From Triparma columacea (taxonomy: Eukaryota > Sar > Bolidophyceae > Parmales > Triparmaceae), in NCBI GenBank assembly GCA_030267965.1, contig BRYA01000016.1, forward strand, positions 4,101 through 67,614: a stretch of 63,514 nt of DNA, in the 5' to 3' direction. A program made the translations under genes and the position numbers. Below, piece after piece: positions 1-10,380 of the stretch; within the stretch, counting starts at the first letter, position 1, and each line of letters starts with the position of its first letter. The notes beneath the pieces are model-generated. The model was given only the letters and a program-made list of their open reading frames with translations. It was not told the DNA's origin and made no database searches.

Positions 1-1228
1 AGTACCAGTCGTCCTCGTGTTCCTCCTCCTCCCCCTCCTCCTCCTCCCCCCCCCCCTCCCCCTCCCCTCCCCCCCCCACCCCCCCCGCGGGCTCAACGAC
101 CGGGAACCTAAGCACAGCCGCGATTCCGCAAACCTGCTGAAGTTTCCTCCCGCTCATGTGCATCCCGCTGAAGACGTTAACCGTGCCCCCCTGTTCCTTC
201 ACGTCCTCCACCAGCCTGACCAGCCTGGTCCTCTCCGCGGTTTCCGCGCACCTGATGACGTCGTCTGTTATCAGGAGGTTGTCGACCGCCCCCTGCTCTG
301 CAGCGTACCTCACTTGGCCCGACCCGTACCAGGCCTTGGACGCGTCCGTGTCCAGGAGCCTCATGAACCTCTCTAGTGCCGCCGTGTCCCTGCAGGCCTT
401 GGCGTCGGTGACCTTGGCCGCGACCGTTGGGTCTGAGAGGATCTCGTCGACCGCGTGCTTGTGGCCGCTGCTGGCCTTGACGAGGACGAAGCGGTCGCGG
501 TGGGAGAGGAGGGAACGGGCGGCGTCCGAACGCTTAGCCTCCTCCCATACCCAACCCATCCAGTCACCGGCAACGAAGCCTGGGCCACCCACGAGAACGC
601 ACTTGACAAAGGTGAAGTCCACGTGCTCTAGGAGAGCTTCGTAGAGCTTCCTGTAGAATTTACCAACCTGCTTCTCCTGGTTCTTACCACCCCACGCCTT
701 GTCGCTTCTCTTCTTGGGTATAGTCGTCTCAACTTTGGCCTTAGTAACAGTCATATGTTCCGTGATTACGCACACGTGTCCCAGCCCGTCCTGCTGCAGT
801 ACCACCGCCGCCAGATTCGCCGACTTCCCGACCTCGCACGCCGCCCGGACCCTCTCCAGGTGGACGTAGTCCCACCGGGCCTTCTCGATCTTGATGGGGT
901 CGTTCATGGCGAGGGTGAAGGTGTGGTAGGCACCCATCTTTACGAAGGCGTTCTCGGAGACGTTAGGGCCGCTTATGCGAAGGGTGCTGGTGGTGGGGTC
1001 GTAGGTGGGCTTTTCCTTCATTCTTATGGTCAGCTTCAGCCTCTGCTTTGTGCTCCTGACAGTCCCGGTGCTTCCCTCTGACTTGACCTTTCTGACTGTG
1101 GACATGGTTATTAGATCTGAGGGTTCTAGGAGGTTGAAGAGGTGCCATACGTCTGCATTCAGCTCCGGGACGACATGGAGGACGCCTGAACCGTCCTTAC
1201 CGGAGATCTTGCGTGATAGTAACTTCAT
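1..1228 (-). CDS. PELO: Pelota/Dom34 ribosome-rescue factor (3' end cut by window edge)
   Basis: One uninterrupted reverse frame runs from ATG at 1228 to the window edge, 409 codons without a stop. The N-terminus (MKLLSRKISGKDGSG, then VWHLFNLLEPSD) and the motifs VKMGAYHTFTL, GHVCVITEHMT, IPKKRS, VKCVLVGGPGF, KASSGHKHAVDEIL, AWYGSGQV and LRFPVVE are the Pelota/Dom34 signature, in the usual order of the three eRF1-like domains. It ends in an acidic EEEEGEEEEHEDDWY tail, so the stop is probably just outside the window. Family knowledge: with the GTPase Hbs1 it enters the empty A site of stalled ribosomes and splits them for no-go and non-stop decay, without a GGQ peptide-release motif. It acts in the cytoplasm. 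Similarity is strong across the whole length. It is divergent from the gene at 1634. Confidence 0.95.
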   Translation of the reverse strand, partial: MKLLSRKISGKDGSGVLHVVPELNADVWHLFNLLEPSDLITMSTVRKVKSEGSTGTVRSTKQRLKLTIRMKEKPTYDPTTSTLRISGPNVSENAFVKMGAYHTFTLAMNDPIKIEKARWDYVHLERVRAACEVGKSANLAAVVLQQDGLGHVCVITEHMTVTKAKVETTIPKKRSDKAWGGKNQEKQVGKFYRKLYEALLEHVDFTFVKCVLVGGPGFVAGDWMGWVWEEAKRSDAARSLLSHRDRFVLVKASSGHKHAVDEILSDPTVAAKVTDAKACRDTAALERFMRLLDTDASKAWYGSGQVRYAAEQGAVDNLLITDDVIRCAETAERTRLVRLVEDVKEQGGTVNVFSGMHMSGRKLQQVCGIAAVLRFPVVEPAGGVGGGGEGEGGGEEEEGEEEEHEDDWY

Positions 1229-1633
1229 GGGGGGAGTGGATGGAGGTTCTAGTGGATGTAGGTTCTAGTGGATGTAGGATGTTCTAATGCTAATGGATGT
1301 AGGTCGTTCTAACGCTAATGCTAATGCTAATGCTAATGCTAATGGATCTAATGGTGTGAGCTTGGGGGTGTGGATATTTGTTTGTATTGTGTGTTGGTCG
1401 GAGAGAGTGTGTGTGTGTATGTATGTATAATGGGTGTATGCGTATGTAGATATTGACACACACAGAATCACACACAGAATCACACTCAAGCAGTCAATTA
1501 ACGTTCCTTGCCTTCTAGATGTATAATATTCCTGGAGTCCTTGAGCTGGAAATTGACCAAAATGACCAAAAGTGAAAAAATGGGGGACAATAAATAAATA
1601 GCAGGAGGACAACACCAACCCGCACGCATCTCC
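1229..1633. other. Divergent intergenic region with simple repeats
   Basis: This 405-bp space holds no gene and must contain both divergent promoters. It carries imperfect direct copies of GTTCTAGTGGATGTAG near 1247-1310, a CTAATG hexamer array at about 1314-1343, a GT/ATGT-rich stretch at 1408-1430 and two copies of CACACACAGAATCACA near 1455-1480. I see no clear TATA element. Confidence 0.6.
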
Positions 1634-2241
1634 ATGTCGTCCATGTACACCACCATAACTCCTCAGTACTCGGAGACCGTATCAATCAACGCCCCTCTCT
1701 CGGCGGTGGTAAGATACCTGAATGACACTGCCCGCTTGGCGTCCCTTGTCACGAGCACTGGCGAGCCCTTCATTTCTCTGAACCTCGACCATACTCTCCA
1801 AAAAACCGACGGCAAGACGCCCTCCGTGGGCTTAACCTTCGCAGCTGTAGTGTTCGGCGCCCCTGCGCCCTTCATTGGGACCTTCAGCAAGGTAACTTCC
1901 ACCCCTGATGGTTACGAGCTCCAGTGGGTTGGCAGCATCAAGAAGGGCTGCGTCACTATTGCCGCGTTCGAGCACGGCTTCGCTCTCGCTCGTGATAACG
2001 GCAAGACTGTACTAACGCACTACGAGGCGTTCCCCGGGGGGATCGTCGGGTGCCTTCCCAAGAAGATTGCAGGGAACATCGTGAAGAAGAATTATGTGGG
2101 TTTATCAGTCGTGCACGAGTGCAGCGCTATCGGTACACGGCACTAACCCTCCCGACCTCCCTCCCTCCCTCTTCGCAGGACGACTTCAACACTGCGATCA
2201 AGGAGGCCGCAGAAAGTGCTGATGTAACTGTTAGGGTTTAA
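1634..2241 (+). CDS. SRPBCC/START-like small ligand-binding protein
   Basis: Two exons, 1634-2095 and 2179-2241, give 174 residues. The intron is 83 bp with a GTGGGT donor and a CTTCGCAG acceptor after a C/T tract, and the junction is phase 0. The protein begins with a beta strand region (YSETVSINAPLSAVVRYL) and ends in a long amphipathic helix (KNYDDFNTAIKEAAESADV). That is the layout of the polyketide-cyclase/START-like SRPBCC fold, in which a C-terminal helix closes a hydrophobic pocket. No signal peptide or membrane segment is visible, so it is probably cytosolic. The ligand is unknown, and SRPBCC proteins bind very diverse small molecules. Without the splice the frame stops at 2146 and the final helix is lost, which supports the intron. 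Confidence 0.7.
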
Positions 2242-2792
2242 ATACACGTGAGGGCGGGGTAGTTGTTAACTTTTCTTCTTTTTTTCTTCAATCCATCTTA
2301 AAAGGCGGTGACGGCTGTTTTGTTGGCGGTGATGGTGTGGGAGATGGTGGTGAGGCGATCGCTTTTGCTGCCCTTCCTTGACAAACGTGCCACACTCGCC
2401 GGGGCAAGACGACGTCTCCTCATCGGTCGCCTGCCGTACAAACATCAGCTCGCGGGGCGAGTCGATCAAAATCGAGCGTCCGACTGAGGCAGACCAAATT
2501 CCCTAAGGCAGAAAAATCCAAAAAATAGTTGTTGTCCTTGCTTTTTCCAAATCCATCTAAAAACTCACTGTAAGTCCCCTCTTACACTTATTCTTGTACA
2601 TTACATACACATATACATTTAAACATCACTAATACACTAACATTTATACAACCAATACACCTCACTCTCTATATAATCTCCATACCCATCCCGCCCTCGT
2701 TTTCTTCCCTTGCTTTCTTCTCTAAATACCGTTCAATGTCCGTTCAATATACCTTTTAACATACCGTTTAATATAATCACAACAAACAGCAC
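2242..2792. other. Intergenic, no gene seen
   Basis: This 551-bp stretch becomes AT-rich from about 2500. A TATA-like CTATATAATC lies at about 2668-2678, some 120 bp upstream of the next start, and is a weak promoter candidate. Reverse frames here lack an ATG and resemble no known protein. Confidence 0.5.
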
Positions 2793-3656
2793 ATGTCAAA
2801 CTTCGTAGGAGTGGTGTCCTCCTCCCCACCTTCCCAACCTTCCTCGTCAGGTGGTTTTTCACCTCGTCTTAGTTCACCATCACGTTTACCTTCAACTTTA
2901 CAGGATAAGTTGGAGAAGGAATCGTGGTCGACAGTATCGGAACAGAGGAGAATACACAAAGAAATCGATAAGGAAACCAAGGTTATTGAAGCTCGGTCAA
3001 AGGTTGGTAAGGAGAACGCGGGCCTTGGTACCCTTGGTGGTTTGGGTGGTGGAGGTGTTGGTTGTGATTCCCACGAGTTCGAGAAGAATCGGAAGGCCCA
3101 GGAGGGTGCGGAGGGTCGAGCTCACGCTTCTGACTTCAACTCAGCACGTCGTAAGGTGAAGGCATTAGCTAAAGAAGAGAAGAAGGAGGAGGTGGCTTTT
3201 AACCTTAATATTGAGCGTGACTTTGAGCGTCGTATGATGACACAGCGTAAGGCTGAGGCCGAGGAGAGACGTAAAGCTCAGAGGGAGGAATGGGAGGCTC
3301 GTCGAGCTGCTAAGGAGGCCATGAAGAGGTCGGAGGGTGACGCTCTCCGAGCGCAGGTTGCGTACGAGAGGGAGCAGAGGATTAGGGAGGCCGAGATTAA
3401 GGAGAAGGCTAGGCTGGAGAAGGTGCAGGAGAGGAGGAGGAGGATCATCAACAAGAGGGAGGAGAAGAGGAGACTGGAGAAGGAAATGATTGAGAGGAAA
3501 CAGACGGAACATAAGGAATTCGAAGAGGAGTGGGAGAAGGAACAGACGCATAGGACGGAGATTGGGAAGGCGAAGAAGGTCAAGGATAGGGTTTATAAGA
3601 ACCTGGGGAGACTTAATGAAGAGACGAGCCTACTTGATATACCGTTTGGGGCGTGA
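2793..3656 (+). CDS. Uncharacterised charged coiled-coil protein
   Basis: Single exon, 287 residues, ATG at 2793. Residues 1-40 are Ser/Pro-rich and probably disordered. A short Gly-rich stretch (LGTLGGLGGGGVG) lies at about 78-92. From about residue 120 to 265 the protein is an almost continuous run of Arg, Lys and Glu with regular hydrophobic spacing (e.g. AEIKEKARLEKVQERRRR), predicted as a long single helix or coiled coil. The C-terminus (NEETSLLDIPFGA) is not charged. I do not recognise the family. This composition is common among cytoskeletal or cilium-associated proteins, but nothing specific supports that here. Codon use matches the neighbouring genes and no intron is needed. Confidence 0.7.
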   Translation: MSNFVGVVSSSPPSQPSSSGGFSPRLSSPSRLPSTLQDKLEKESWSTVSEQRRIHKEIDKETKVIEARSKVGKENAGLGTLGGLGGGGVGCDSHEFEKNRKAQEGAEGRAHASDFNSARRKVKALAKEEKKEEVAFNLNIERDFERRMMTQRKAEAEERRKAQREEWEARRAAKEAMKRSEGDALRAQVAYEREQRIREAEIKEKARLEKVQERRRRIINKREEKRRLEKEMIERKQTEHKEFEEEWEKEQTHRTEIGKAKKVKDRVYKNLGRLNEETSLLDIPFGA

Positions 3657-4147
3657 ACAAGTGAAGGGAGGGGAGAGGGGGAAAGGAGGAGGAAGGAGTA
3701 AAGGGAGATGATTTGTTTTGAAAATCAAGAACGCGAAGTGTTATTTGGAGCATATATATATGCATATATCTCTGCCCTTGACTTGGAGACGGAAAAAGTG
3801 TTTTTTTGGACTTTTTTTAGGGGAAAACGAACCCTTTTTAGTTGACTGAGTCCTTCTTCGCCTTCTTCTTGAGCTTGATATGGGCTGGCTCCCTCTGAAC
3901 CTACTCTGCCTATCAGGATCAGTCAGATCAGGGTCTTCAACAAGTGTGTGGCGAACTTTGTTTGCAGAGGCCGTTTTAAGGTCTTTGGTCAACTCGAGGG
4001 GCAAGAAGACGATAATAAAGTGGGATAATCTTCATATCTGCGTTCGTGGGAGGAGTAAGACAAGGAAATTGAGTGACAGAAACGCACGGAGCCACCACTT
4101 TTTTCTAGTCAAATTTCAGTCCCATCTAAACCATTTTAAACTCAGCA
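3657..4147. other. Intergenic, no confident gene
   Basis: About 490 bp between two plus-strand genes. A GA-rich stretch follows the stop at 3656, and TATATA repeats lie near 3752-3768. A reverse frame at about 3741-4004 is open and contains plausible sequence (LTKDLKTASANKVRHTLVED) but has no ATG and no recognisable family, so I do not call it. An unspliced fragment of a small minus-strand gene cannot be excluded. Confidence 0.4.
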
Positions 4148-6789
4148 ATGTACTATATTAGGGACACAAACAAACACACATTGCGACTATCATTGCGGTT
4201 ATATACTACATATAGTCGTAAAGTGATTCAAAATGGAATAAAAAAGGGAAACAAAAATGGAATCTCCTCGACCCATCATCAAAAGAACCTATCATCCAAT
4301 ACACGCACATTCACTACCACACAAACACCTACCAAACCATCCCAACTTAAAGTACAACTTGATTATTACATGGGACCACAATTTGCAGGCCTTGCTGTTG
4401 CTTTGGAAGAGGGTATCTATGCCTCCCACAATCTCAGCGTGACCTTCCTCCCCACCTGTCCCGTTGGTGAGGAGCCCTCCCGCGTAAGGTCCGCTTACGC
4501 CTCCGATCCCACAGTTCCCGTCCTCGGCGTAACAGAGCAGTACGTCCTTATGGACTGCCTTCACCATGATCCCAACCTTAGCCTCCAGGCAGTGTCAGCA
4601 ATGTTCAGGTCGAGCCCCCTTAGTCTTCTGTCCCTCTCCCCCCCTCCCCCCGGTCCCCTCATAGTAGGTTGCCACGAGGACACCGTCTCCCTCCTCCGTT
4701 CCATCCTCCCCCCCTCAACCTCAGTCATCTCCGTTCCCAGGTCGGAGAAGCTCAAGCTCCTAGCGAGCGGTGACATCGGAGCAGCGCAGGTATACGCTAC
4801 CACGGAACCCTCGACGTTCTCACGCCTCTACCCATCCCTCGCCTCCTCTATGACGACAACTCCACTTTCGTATTTCGGTGCGGAGCTGGGTTACGGACAG
4901 GTCATATTCGCGCCGGAAGAGATGCTCGAGGAGAACACGCAGGGGGGGGAGGTTAAGGCTTTCCTGGAGGCCACGTATGAGGGGTGGAGGAGGGCCATGA
5001 TTAAACCAGATGATGCGATTAGGTCTGTTAGAAACGTTTGCCATAAGGTGAGGTGCCTCATATAACAATAAAAAGGGAGAGCGGGGGGGGGGGGGAGGAA
5101 CACAGAAAAAATAAAACACACGGACGATGATTGACTGACGGTACGGGGTTTTCAGTGAAGTTTCCCTAACACCACGTTTCCCTTCCCACCTTCCTTGCTC
5201 TCTTCTTCCAAATATAGCTTGGCCTTGACGACGAAGGTCACGATCACTACGACCTGTCAGACTCTGCTCTAATTAGTGAGATACTGTGTAAAATTAACGA
5301 CGAGGTTGCCGATACGAAGGAGGGGAAAATGCTAGGGGTCTTGGATAGGGACAGGTAAGAGAAGACCAAGCGCAAGTGGAGAGGGTTGGCGGGGGGGGAG
5401 GAGGGAGACGACGGAAACGTGAGGAAGGGGACTAAATCATAGAGGATATCACTTACCTACATTCCCCCCCCAACACACACACACACACACGCTAGGTTCA
5501 ACTCTGCGACTCGTTCCCTCCTTCCCTCCCTCGCCCCAAGCGTTGCCTTGGACTTCGGTCTATCCCCTAACTTCTACCAGCCCCCTCCTAACATGTTCCG
5601 TGGTTCCGAGTTCGCCCGGAAGCTCCTCGAGTCGACCTCCTCCTCCGCCTCATCCGTCCTCTCGTCCACCGGCCTAAGTCCCTCCCTTACCGTAATAACA
5701 GTAGGCACGGACGTGGAGGGTGAAACCCACCCCTCCGCCCCCAGTCGCAGGAGGTCCCACAGCTCTTCGTCGAACACCTGGTACGACAAGGTTAAGACGG
5801 GCTCCAAGTACGGCGTCTCAGTAAAGTCCATAGTCCTCCCCCCCTCCGCTTCCACCGAGGACGTCATCGATGCCATAAAGGGTGAGAGCGACAAGGACGG
5901 GATCCAGCTAATGTGGCCCCTCCCAACTTCCGTGGACGCAGCGTCGTGCTACCGGGCCATTCCCCTACACCAGGACGTGGACGGCCTGGTTCCCTCTTCC
6001 CCTACTCTCCCCTTAACCGCTGACGCCGTCTTGACGCTCCTTAAGCACGGGGGCGTGGAGATAGAGGGTAGTGACTGCGTCGTAGTTGGGACGTCAAAGG
6101 TCTCGGGTTCACCCATAGCGTCAGCCCTGTCTTCGCTGGGCGCGACCGTGACACAAGCCACGTCTATGACACCTAAAGAGTCACTCAGGAGGTCCGTTGA
6201 GTCTGCTGACATCGTGGTTAGCGCAGTTGGGGTTGAGGGGGTCGTTGAGGGTGGTTGGATTAAGTCCGGTGCTGCCGTCGTTAACGTGGGGAAGGTGTAC
6301 GACTCGGAGGACCCAGGAGCGCTGTTCAAGCCGGACATCACGGGGGGGGGAGGGGCGCTTGAGAGGGCGAGGGTATACGGGGGAACACCGGGAGGAGTCG
6401 GACCGCTGTGCGTGGCACTGCTAATGAGGAACGTGGTGGAGAAGGCGATTAGCAGGGCAGACAGAGACGAGGAGAGGAGAAAACTGGGGGTACTAACGGA
6501 CTCTGAACTCTCAGGGGAAGACACGGGGACGTGGGCGGGAAGGCCCCTATCCAGAACTTTCACGTTCAAGGACCACCCCTCGGCCCTGGCATTCGTTTCG
6601 GAAGTCGTGAGGGTGGCAGAGGAGATGGATCACCACCCTACGGAGGTCAGGACGGTGCACCACTGCACGGAGGGGGTGAGCGTGGAGTTGAAATACGAGA
6701 CTTATACGGTCAAGGGGGTTACGAAGAAGGACGTAGGGGCAATCCAGAGGATCGACGAGATGTGGAAGGAGAGGGGGGGGGGGGGGTAA
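4148..6789 (+). CDS. THI5-like / FolD / pterin-4a-carbinolamine dehydratase three-part fusion
   Basis: Three exons (4148-5047, 5218-5354, 5496-6789) give 776 residues. Residues 1-60 are rich in Arg, Ser and Thr and look like a mitochondrial presequence. About 65-370 is a THI5/NMT1-like periplasmic-binding fold (QLDYYMGPQFAGLAVALEEG; later GVLDRDRFNSATRSLL). About 378-665 is FolD, the methylene-THF dehydrogenase/cyclohydrolase: YDKVK carries the expected Tyr442 and Lys446, and VVVGTSKVSGSP (about 541-552) and TPGGVGP are the NADP-site motifs. About 695-770 is a PCD/DCoH domain with the DHHP motif at 724-727. Exon 3 alone encodes the end of the THI5 part, all of FolD and the PCD domain, so those parts cannot be separate gene models. 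The fungal THI5 CCCFC-type cysteine cluster is not visible, so pyrimidine synthase activity is doubtful; substrate binding may be its role. FolD KDVDG reads HQDVDG here, and a run of 14 G precedes the stop. Confidence 0.85.
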
Positions 6790-6893
6790 GTAAGGGGATG
6801 AGCTTGAGGGGGAAGTCGTGTGAGCGAGCGAAAATAGTCCCCAAAACAAAAACCCCTGTTGCTTTTGTTCTCTAAATCGGATGCTTCTGCGCC

Positions 6894-8359
6894 ATGTCCC
6901 CCCCCACCTCCCCTCGCAGCCTGCTGAAAAGTAGTACGTTCTTGTACAACCTTCCGGAAGATCTGATTGCTCCTCACCCTGCCGAGGTGAGGGGGAAGAG
7001 CAGGTTCCTGAACAACAAGGTTATACACAGCGAGGTGAGACATGGGGGTTATGGGGTGGGGGACAGCAAGGAAACGGAAAGCGTTTCGCCCGAGTTACAA
7101 GCCTCTCACAACCCTTCCTCCCCCCATTTCCTCCCTGTCGCAGTTCGATGAAGCGTTCCGGTCGCTTTGGAACTCGTCCCTTAAATCCAACACCCACGTA
7201 GTGTTCAACGACAGCAGGGTGGTGAAGGCGAGGTGCAGCGCGGACGGGGGCGTCGAGGTTCTCTTCCTCGACCCTTACGGAACGACGAAAGGCATGGGAG
7301 TGCTGGGAGAGGATGCGGAGGGACAAAGTTGGAGGTGAGAACGGGCGAGAGGAAGGCAACGATCTCAAACACAATTTTTTGGGGGAAACCACTAACCCTA
7401 ATACGACACAATACTCCGAAAGGGCGATGGTGAGGTCTCGTAAGTCAACGGGGGACGTGCTCCAACTCGATGGGTTGAACGGCTGCTCTGTTGAGGTCGT
7501 GGCCGTTGAGTCTGAATGGATCGAGGGTGGAAAACCTGACGGCATCGACTGCGTCGTGCGCGTGAAGGGCACAGCTTCCATGACCATGCTAGAGTTTTTC
7601 GACTCCTTAGGCTCCATCCCCATCCCGCCTTACTTCAACAGAGACGCCGTTCCAGACGACGAGGTTCGGTACCAAAATGTCTTCGCGAAGGCCGAGGGTT
7701 CCGTCGCAGCGCCTACTGCGGGTCTTCACTTCACCGACGACCTCATTGAGGAATTGGGGGCATCAGCGTCTTTCCTAACCCTGCACGTCGGGGCTGGGAC
7801 CTTCAAGCCTATCGAGGCGGAGATTGTTACGGACCATAGCATGCACAGCGAGAAGTTCTCATGCAACAAGCGCGAGGTGGAGGGCGTTATCGCAGCGATC
7901 GAGCAAGGGAAGGACGTCTTAGCTGTCGGGACCACGTCGGCGAGGACCCTTGAGAGCCTCTATTGGCTCGGGGTCTCGATAAGTGAAGGGGAACAGAGAG
8001 GGGGGGGAGAGGGAGGGCTAAGCTTGTCGCAGTACCAGGCCTACGACCTCCCGGGTTCCATGCCAGTGGCCGAGGCCCTTCAGCTAGTTGTCGATGAATT
8101 CCCCTCCAGCGAGCTCATATCGGGAAAAACCTCTCTCATGATAGTTCCTGGATACTCGTTTAAGGTGGTCGATAAGCTCGTTACTAACTTCCACGCGCCC
8201 GACTCGACGCTGATGCTCATGGTCAGCGCATTCGCTGGGACCAGGGAGATCAAGGAGATCTACGAGCAGGCCATCGCGGGTAAGATGAAGTTCCTGAGTT
8301 ACGGGGATGCGATGATGTTGGAGAGGAAGAGGGAGGGAGGACGGGAAAAGGGGGAATAA
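6894..8359 (+). CDS. queA: S-adenosylmethionine:tRNA ribosyltransferase-isomerase (QueA)
   Basis: Three exons (6894-7034, 7144-7334, 7423-8359) give 422 residues, against about 340-360 in bacteria. The classical order is present: YNLPEDLIAPHPAEVRGKSR, THVVFNDSRVVKAR, a core of GSVAAPTAGLHFTDDL with LTLHVGAGTFKPI and HSMHSEKFSC, then KLVTNFHAPDSTLMLMVSAF and FLSYGDAMM at the end. QueA transfers the ribosyl part of SAM onto preQ1 in tRNA to form epoxyqueuosine, a step of bacterial queuosine synthesis. An insert and a GE-rich tail account for the extra length. The introns show it belongs to the host genome. No clear targeting peptide is visible, so plastid, mitochondrial or cytosolic location is open. 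It starts 104 bp after the folate/pterin fusion on the same strand. Confidence 0.93.
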
Positions 8360-8542
8360 GGTGAAGGGGTTGTTTTACTAATCACTTCAATTTTCTTTGC
8401 GCTCAAGGATTCCAGAAATCTATAGTCAACAAACAACCCACCCAAAGTTCTTCCCACGTCATTTTAAATCCCTTTTGGTGGTTTCACGTCCTCAATCTAC
8501 CCCCATATTGCCACCCCTGCCCATTTTGAATTACGAAACGCG

Positions 8543-10316
8543 ATGGATACAGCAGAAAAAGAGATCACTCCGGACGATGCCATACTACTTCGTGAAATTC
8601 TGCAACACTACGATGCCGGTGAGCCCGGTGAGCAATCTGTCTCTCCAATCATCCCCCCCTCCGAGCCCATAAACTCTACTGAGGCACCGCAGTCCCTCCT
8701 GTCGTCTTCCCTTGTTCCATTTCTCCTCCCTCCTCCAAGCTCTTCTGAGACCTTAATCCATGTGAACAGGGCGTCTGTATGTACGTTCAAAATAGATTCT
8801 CCTCGGTCTTCTATCGGCTATTTTGCTATTCGCCTAACTAGCGTCCCCGTATCGGTGCTTGAGAGAATGTTTGGCTACGAGTTCTCTGTCAGTATTCAGC
8901 AAATGATAGGGGACGACGACGAGGATGAGGAGGAGGAGGAAGAGGCTGTCGAACTAAAATCGGGGGCAACTCCCTCCCCCCCTTCTCCTTCTTCCCCCCC
9001 CTCCCCATCCCCACCAAAATTCTGTGAAGAGGTGGAGGTTTTGCCTCTCACGCTTCACTCCCCATCCTTTGATAACAGTTCCGATGATGCGAATATTTCC
9101 CCTGAGACCAATCCCTTCCAGGCGGTGGTCAAACTAAACAAGGATGTCGACAACATGAAGATCAAGGTAACGCTGGACAACTCAAAGAGCGTCTTCCGCC
9201 CTCGGCGTCTTGTTTTTCAATGCGCGTTCTTTAATGACGACGTTTATGATGGTGCAATCGCGGCTGCCACGTCTGCTGCAGCTTCTCAATCCGTTGACGA
9301 AGCCCCGTCGTCCTCTACCCCTACCAAATTCCTCGATTCACTGCAGGCCAAGGTGATCGGCGGCCTGCTAATCGGGGGGGCGGCAAGTGGTGGAATAGGT
9401 GCGTTGGCTGGCGGGATGGTTGTTGTTGGAGGTTTAAAGGGGATCGAGTATATGAAGGGCAAGGACGAAAATGATGTGAAGGACAAAGACGAAAAAGGTC
9501 CTAGTGCTGTGGATAGTCAGCCCACGCCATCTTCGGCGTCAATGACCCCACCATCTCCTGAGCTCGTAGATTCTCTCTCTAGCGAGATAAGCAACCTCCA
9601 GACAGACCTTTCCCGCTTTGAGGAGGAGCGTCGGGGATGGGAGGTTGAGAAGGTGTCCCTCCGCCAGGCTGCTAGCGAGGCTGTCACTAAGCTTTCCTCA
9701 CTTAAAAAGTCGATTGCAACTGAACGAAAGCTCGGACATAGGCGGGAGGAAGAGCTCGTTAGATCAGTAGTGGAGCTCGAAGGCACCGTTAGAAGACTAA
9801 AGAGGGAAAAGAAGTTACTGGTCACTGAGGTTCGGCGAGTGACTGACGAAAAGGAGAGAGTCTTGTTCGAACTCCGTTCGGAAATCGATGAGAAAAATAT
9901 TAACCTACGGGTCGCTGAGAGGAGGATCAGGAAGCTCAGTGGGGAGGAGGAAAGTGACAGTAAGAAGAGTGCCGAGAAGGCGGAGGCGACAGCGAAGGTC
10001 AATGCCCAGCTCACCCAGCTTCGCTCTAAGCTCAAGACTTTGCACGACCGAAAGGCGAGGTGAGGATAGGCAAAGCGACGACATTGGCGCATAATTGAAC
10101 ATTCTTGCGGCATAATCCACTCCTGTTAGGGTTACTAATGCACCCCTTTCCGATGCTCGCTTCGCTCGCCGCAGGGGCGCTGGTGTTGAGGGAGGCGGTG
10201 TTGACGTCCTAATCAAGGAGGTTTCCTCTGCAATCCGTCTCCTCGAGCAGCACAAAGTGATTGTGGAGGGAAATCAAGTCCCCCCTGCAAGTTCTGCCTT
10301 GAATTTCAAGAATTGA
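8543..10316 (+). CDS. Uncharacterised protein with Gly-rich hydrophobic segment and coiled coil
   Basis: Two exons, 8543-10059 and 10175-10316, give 552 residues. The join is phase 2 (AG|G) and the intron ends CGCCGCAG. The N-terminal third is mixed, with an acidic run (DDDEDEEEEEEAVE, about 130-145) and a Pro/Ser run. A Gly/Ala-rich hydrophobic segment at about 275-305 (GGLLIGGAASGGIGALAGGM) could insert in or lie on a membrane. About 345-510 is a long coiled coil rich in Glu, Lys and Arg. The tail continues helical (VDVLIKEVSSAIRLLEQH). I recognise no family. A membrane-associated coiled-coil tether is possible but is only inference from shape. It meets the next gene tail to tail, 64 bp apart. 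Confidence 0.7.
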
Positions 10317-10380
10317 AAGATAGATCGTTTCTGTGTTGCACATTAACATTTCATTTACTTTACAACCAAAACCAACCTCC

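Noticed and set aside
2266..2469. Reverse frame with His-rich stretch
   Set aside because: It starts without ATG, has low-complexity composition and no similarity; it is more likely the 3' flank of the SRPBCC gene.
3741..4004. Open reverse frame with LTKDLKTASANKVRHTLVED and a basic tail
   Set aside because: It has no ATG, I found no clean splice partner upstream, and it fits no family I know. An alternative short frame ending KKKAKKDSVN overlaps it, so a fragment of a small gene remains possible but unsupported.
3657..4147. Possible TPP riboswitch for the THI5-like fusion
   Set aside because: I looked for the CUGAGA and ACCUGAUCUGGAU-type core elements upstream, in both introns and after the stop. 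The only resemblance (near 3900-3940) is on the opposite strand and lacks the paired elements.
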